Origin: Inia geoffrensis
Lineage: Eukaryota; Chordata; Mammalia; Artiodactyla; Iniidae
Length of the DNA: 64,000 nucleotides
Reading direction: 5' to 3'
Assembly (NCBI GenBank): GCA_036417435.1
Contig: CM070899.1
Span: 103,790,368 to 103,854,367, forward strand
Shown piece by piece: positions 62,777-64,000 of this stretch. Under the pieces are notes generated by a model that searched no databases, was not told where the DNA came from, and saw only the letters and a program-made list of their open reading frames with translations. The position numbers and the translations under genes were made by a program. Positions within the stretch are counted from its first letter, which is position 1; every line of letters starts with the position of its first letter.

Positions 62777-64000
62777 GGGTACAGCTACGTGTATAATTGC
62801 ATCGGGTGGCTGTACAACTCAAACAGACACAACATTGTATATGAACTAGGCTGAAACGGAAAAGGACTGTTCAATGACAAGGCAAGTGAGGGCTTAAGAA
62901 ATGCCTACTCTGTTACCTCAGGCCTCTGTGATGTTGTTACCACGGTAACGGCCCCTGGAGCCTCGGCAGGCCTGGGTCCCACGGCCGGAGCCTGCTGCTG
63001 CTGAGGCAGCAAGGGAGGAGGACGTGCCACCTGACCAGCGGCACCTCGGGCCGCTACTGCCCATTCTCCCCTGCGTGTTACCGCAGTGTCCCGATCCAAC
63101 GTGGCCCTCGTACAGGTAAGCAAAGCCTGCTGTACCCAAATGAGTGTGGAGCAGCTGAGAGGGAAGAGCGGTGAGGAAACCGGATCTCCACAGCTCCTGC
63201 TAGGCAGGTTCCCACCTCCAGCCCCGTTCATCAGAGTCGCCCCACCTGCGAACAACGGCACCCTCCGAGTAGCCAACCTGAAAGGCTTCCGATATGCCTG
63301 GGGTGGGGCAGTGCAGGTTCAGGGGCAGGAGGTGAGCATACACAAGCCCAGGATTGTGTGTTTAGCCGCGTTCGACTCCCCATTTCCAATCCGACACCTG
63401 GATCCCCGCTAAGGCTTTCTTTCCCCAAGTTACCAGAGACGACACGGAGTAGTGCTGCCGCCTTGTGGCACACTGCCGTAACAACATTATCAACTGTGCT
63501 GAAAGGCAACTATCATTCACAAGGCCTAAGGCCTGAGGCTTTGCAGACACAACCCTGCCCTCAAGAAATATCCTGGGCTGGGTAATCTGAAATGAATTCA
63601 AATCAGGCCCGACTCTCAGACGGAAAGCTTTCAAGACCTCAGTGATACTCACCTGCGTTTTAGAAAACAGCACATTCAAATGAAAAGATGCTCAGGATCT
63701 GTCATGATTAGAGAGTGAAAAGAAAGCTAGACGAGGAGTTCCCTGTCTGCGGTCCTCTCAAATCCTAAAATTTTAGGTGCTCAAGAGGGCATGCCAAAAG
63801 GAGAAGCCAGCTATTGCTGTTGGTGCGATTGTAAATTGGTAACAGCCGCTATGAGGATCAGTAGGCACATTCCTGACCAAACTGAACACTGGAGGTACCA
63901 CGAGATTCGGCAACCCCGCTGCAGGTCGTAGAACCAGTGACTAGCATCATTGGAAGGAAGCACTTGCACCCCAGCATTCCATGTGGTACCCTTGACCCCA
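62777..64000. repeat. Unit 20, partial (alpha only, mosaic)
   Basis: Truncated by the window edge; 1224 bp of alpha are present. It begins as class I but carries class II bases further on: T63399 (GACACCTGG), T63938 (ACCAGTGACTAG) and CATTCCATGTGG near 63977. A63620 and G63776 are private. Class II sequence may resume beyond the window. Confidence 0.93.

Larger units (their letters stand above)
1..64000. repeat. Macrosatellite array, 3304-bp period, 19.37 units
   Basis: The whole window is one head-to-tail array. Landmarks such as the GGTACAGCTACG motif recur at 2, 3306, 6610 and so on, always 3304 bp apart, up to 62778. Nineteen complete periods show no net length change, and variation is by substitution only. 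All units have the same orientation. No unique sequence, transposon or assembly gap interrupts the array, and both ends lie inside it. Neighbouring units look about 98-99.9% identical by eye. I do not recognise the family. The unit size and bipartite form suggest a vertebrate macrosatellite, but species and locus cannot be read from the sequence. Confidence 0.98.

Noticed and set aside
1..64000. CRISPR array or bacterial repeat locus
   Set aside because: The repeat unit is 3304 bp with no short repeat-spacer pattern and no cas genes. Eukaryote-type splice motifs are present and no coding density is seen.

Overview
This window is a single, uninterrupted tandem array. Every landmark recurs at exactly 3304 bp, from base 1 to the window end, giving 19 complete units and a partial 20th (62777-64000). 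There is no unique flanking DNA, no transposon insertion and no net insertion or deletion in any unit. I found no protein-coding gene, rRNA, tRNA or CRISPR array. The longest open frames are about 120 codons, overlap in several frames on both strands, and carry amino-acid-changing variants, so I call none as CDS.

Organism: the sequence does not name it. Large homogeneous units, eukaryote-type splice donors and acceptors, an AATAAA per unit, a CTCF-like core and an RFX-type X-box suggest a vertebrate, perhaps a mammal, and a macrosatellite of the general kind of DXZ4 or D4Z4. I do not recognise it as any named macrosatellite. Species and chromosome remain open.

Unit architecture: each 3304-bp unit is a dimer of two diverged but alignable halves, alpha (1682 bp, unit positions 1-1682) and beta (1622 bp, 1683-3304). 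Alpha alone has a roughly 64-bp segment with two GC-rich hairpins and, about 55 bp upstream of it, an X-box palindrome. Alpha also has the better CTCF-like core. Beta alone has the AATAAA. Both halves carry a pyrimidine-tract/AG acceptor followed by a CAG/GTAAGC donor on the plus strand, and a GTGAGT donor on the minus strand. The enclosed exon-like segment of alpha has stops in all three plus frames, so any transcript is probably noncoding.

Array architecture: units fall into two sequence classes. Class I is the majority. Class II covers about 15.3-20.3 kb and about 35.1-42.4 kb, with traces in the last unit. Units 1-6 are repeated almost exactly as units 7-12. This is a 19,824-bp tandem duplication with its junction between 20324 and 20446, and only five differences were found by eye. 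Smaller neighbour groups (units 16-19, doublet 17/18, class II units 12/13) show ongoing local expansion. The most interesting reading is a same-orientation array of candidate CTCF and RFX sites inside a recently expanded macrosatellite. That function is inferred, not shown.
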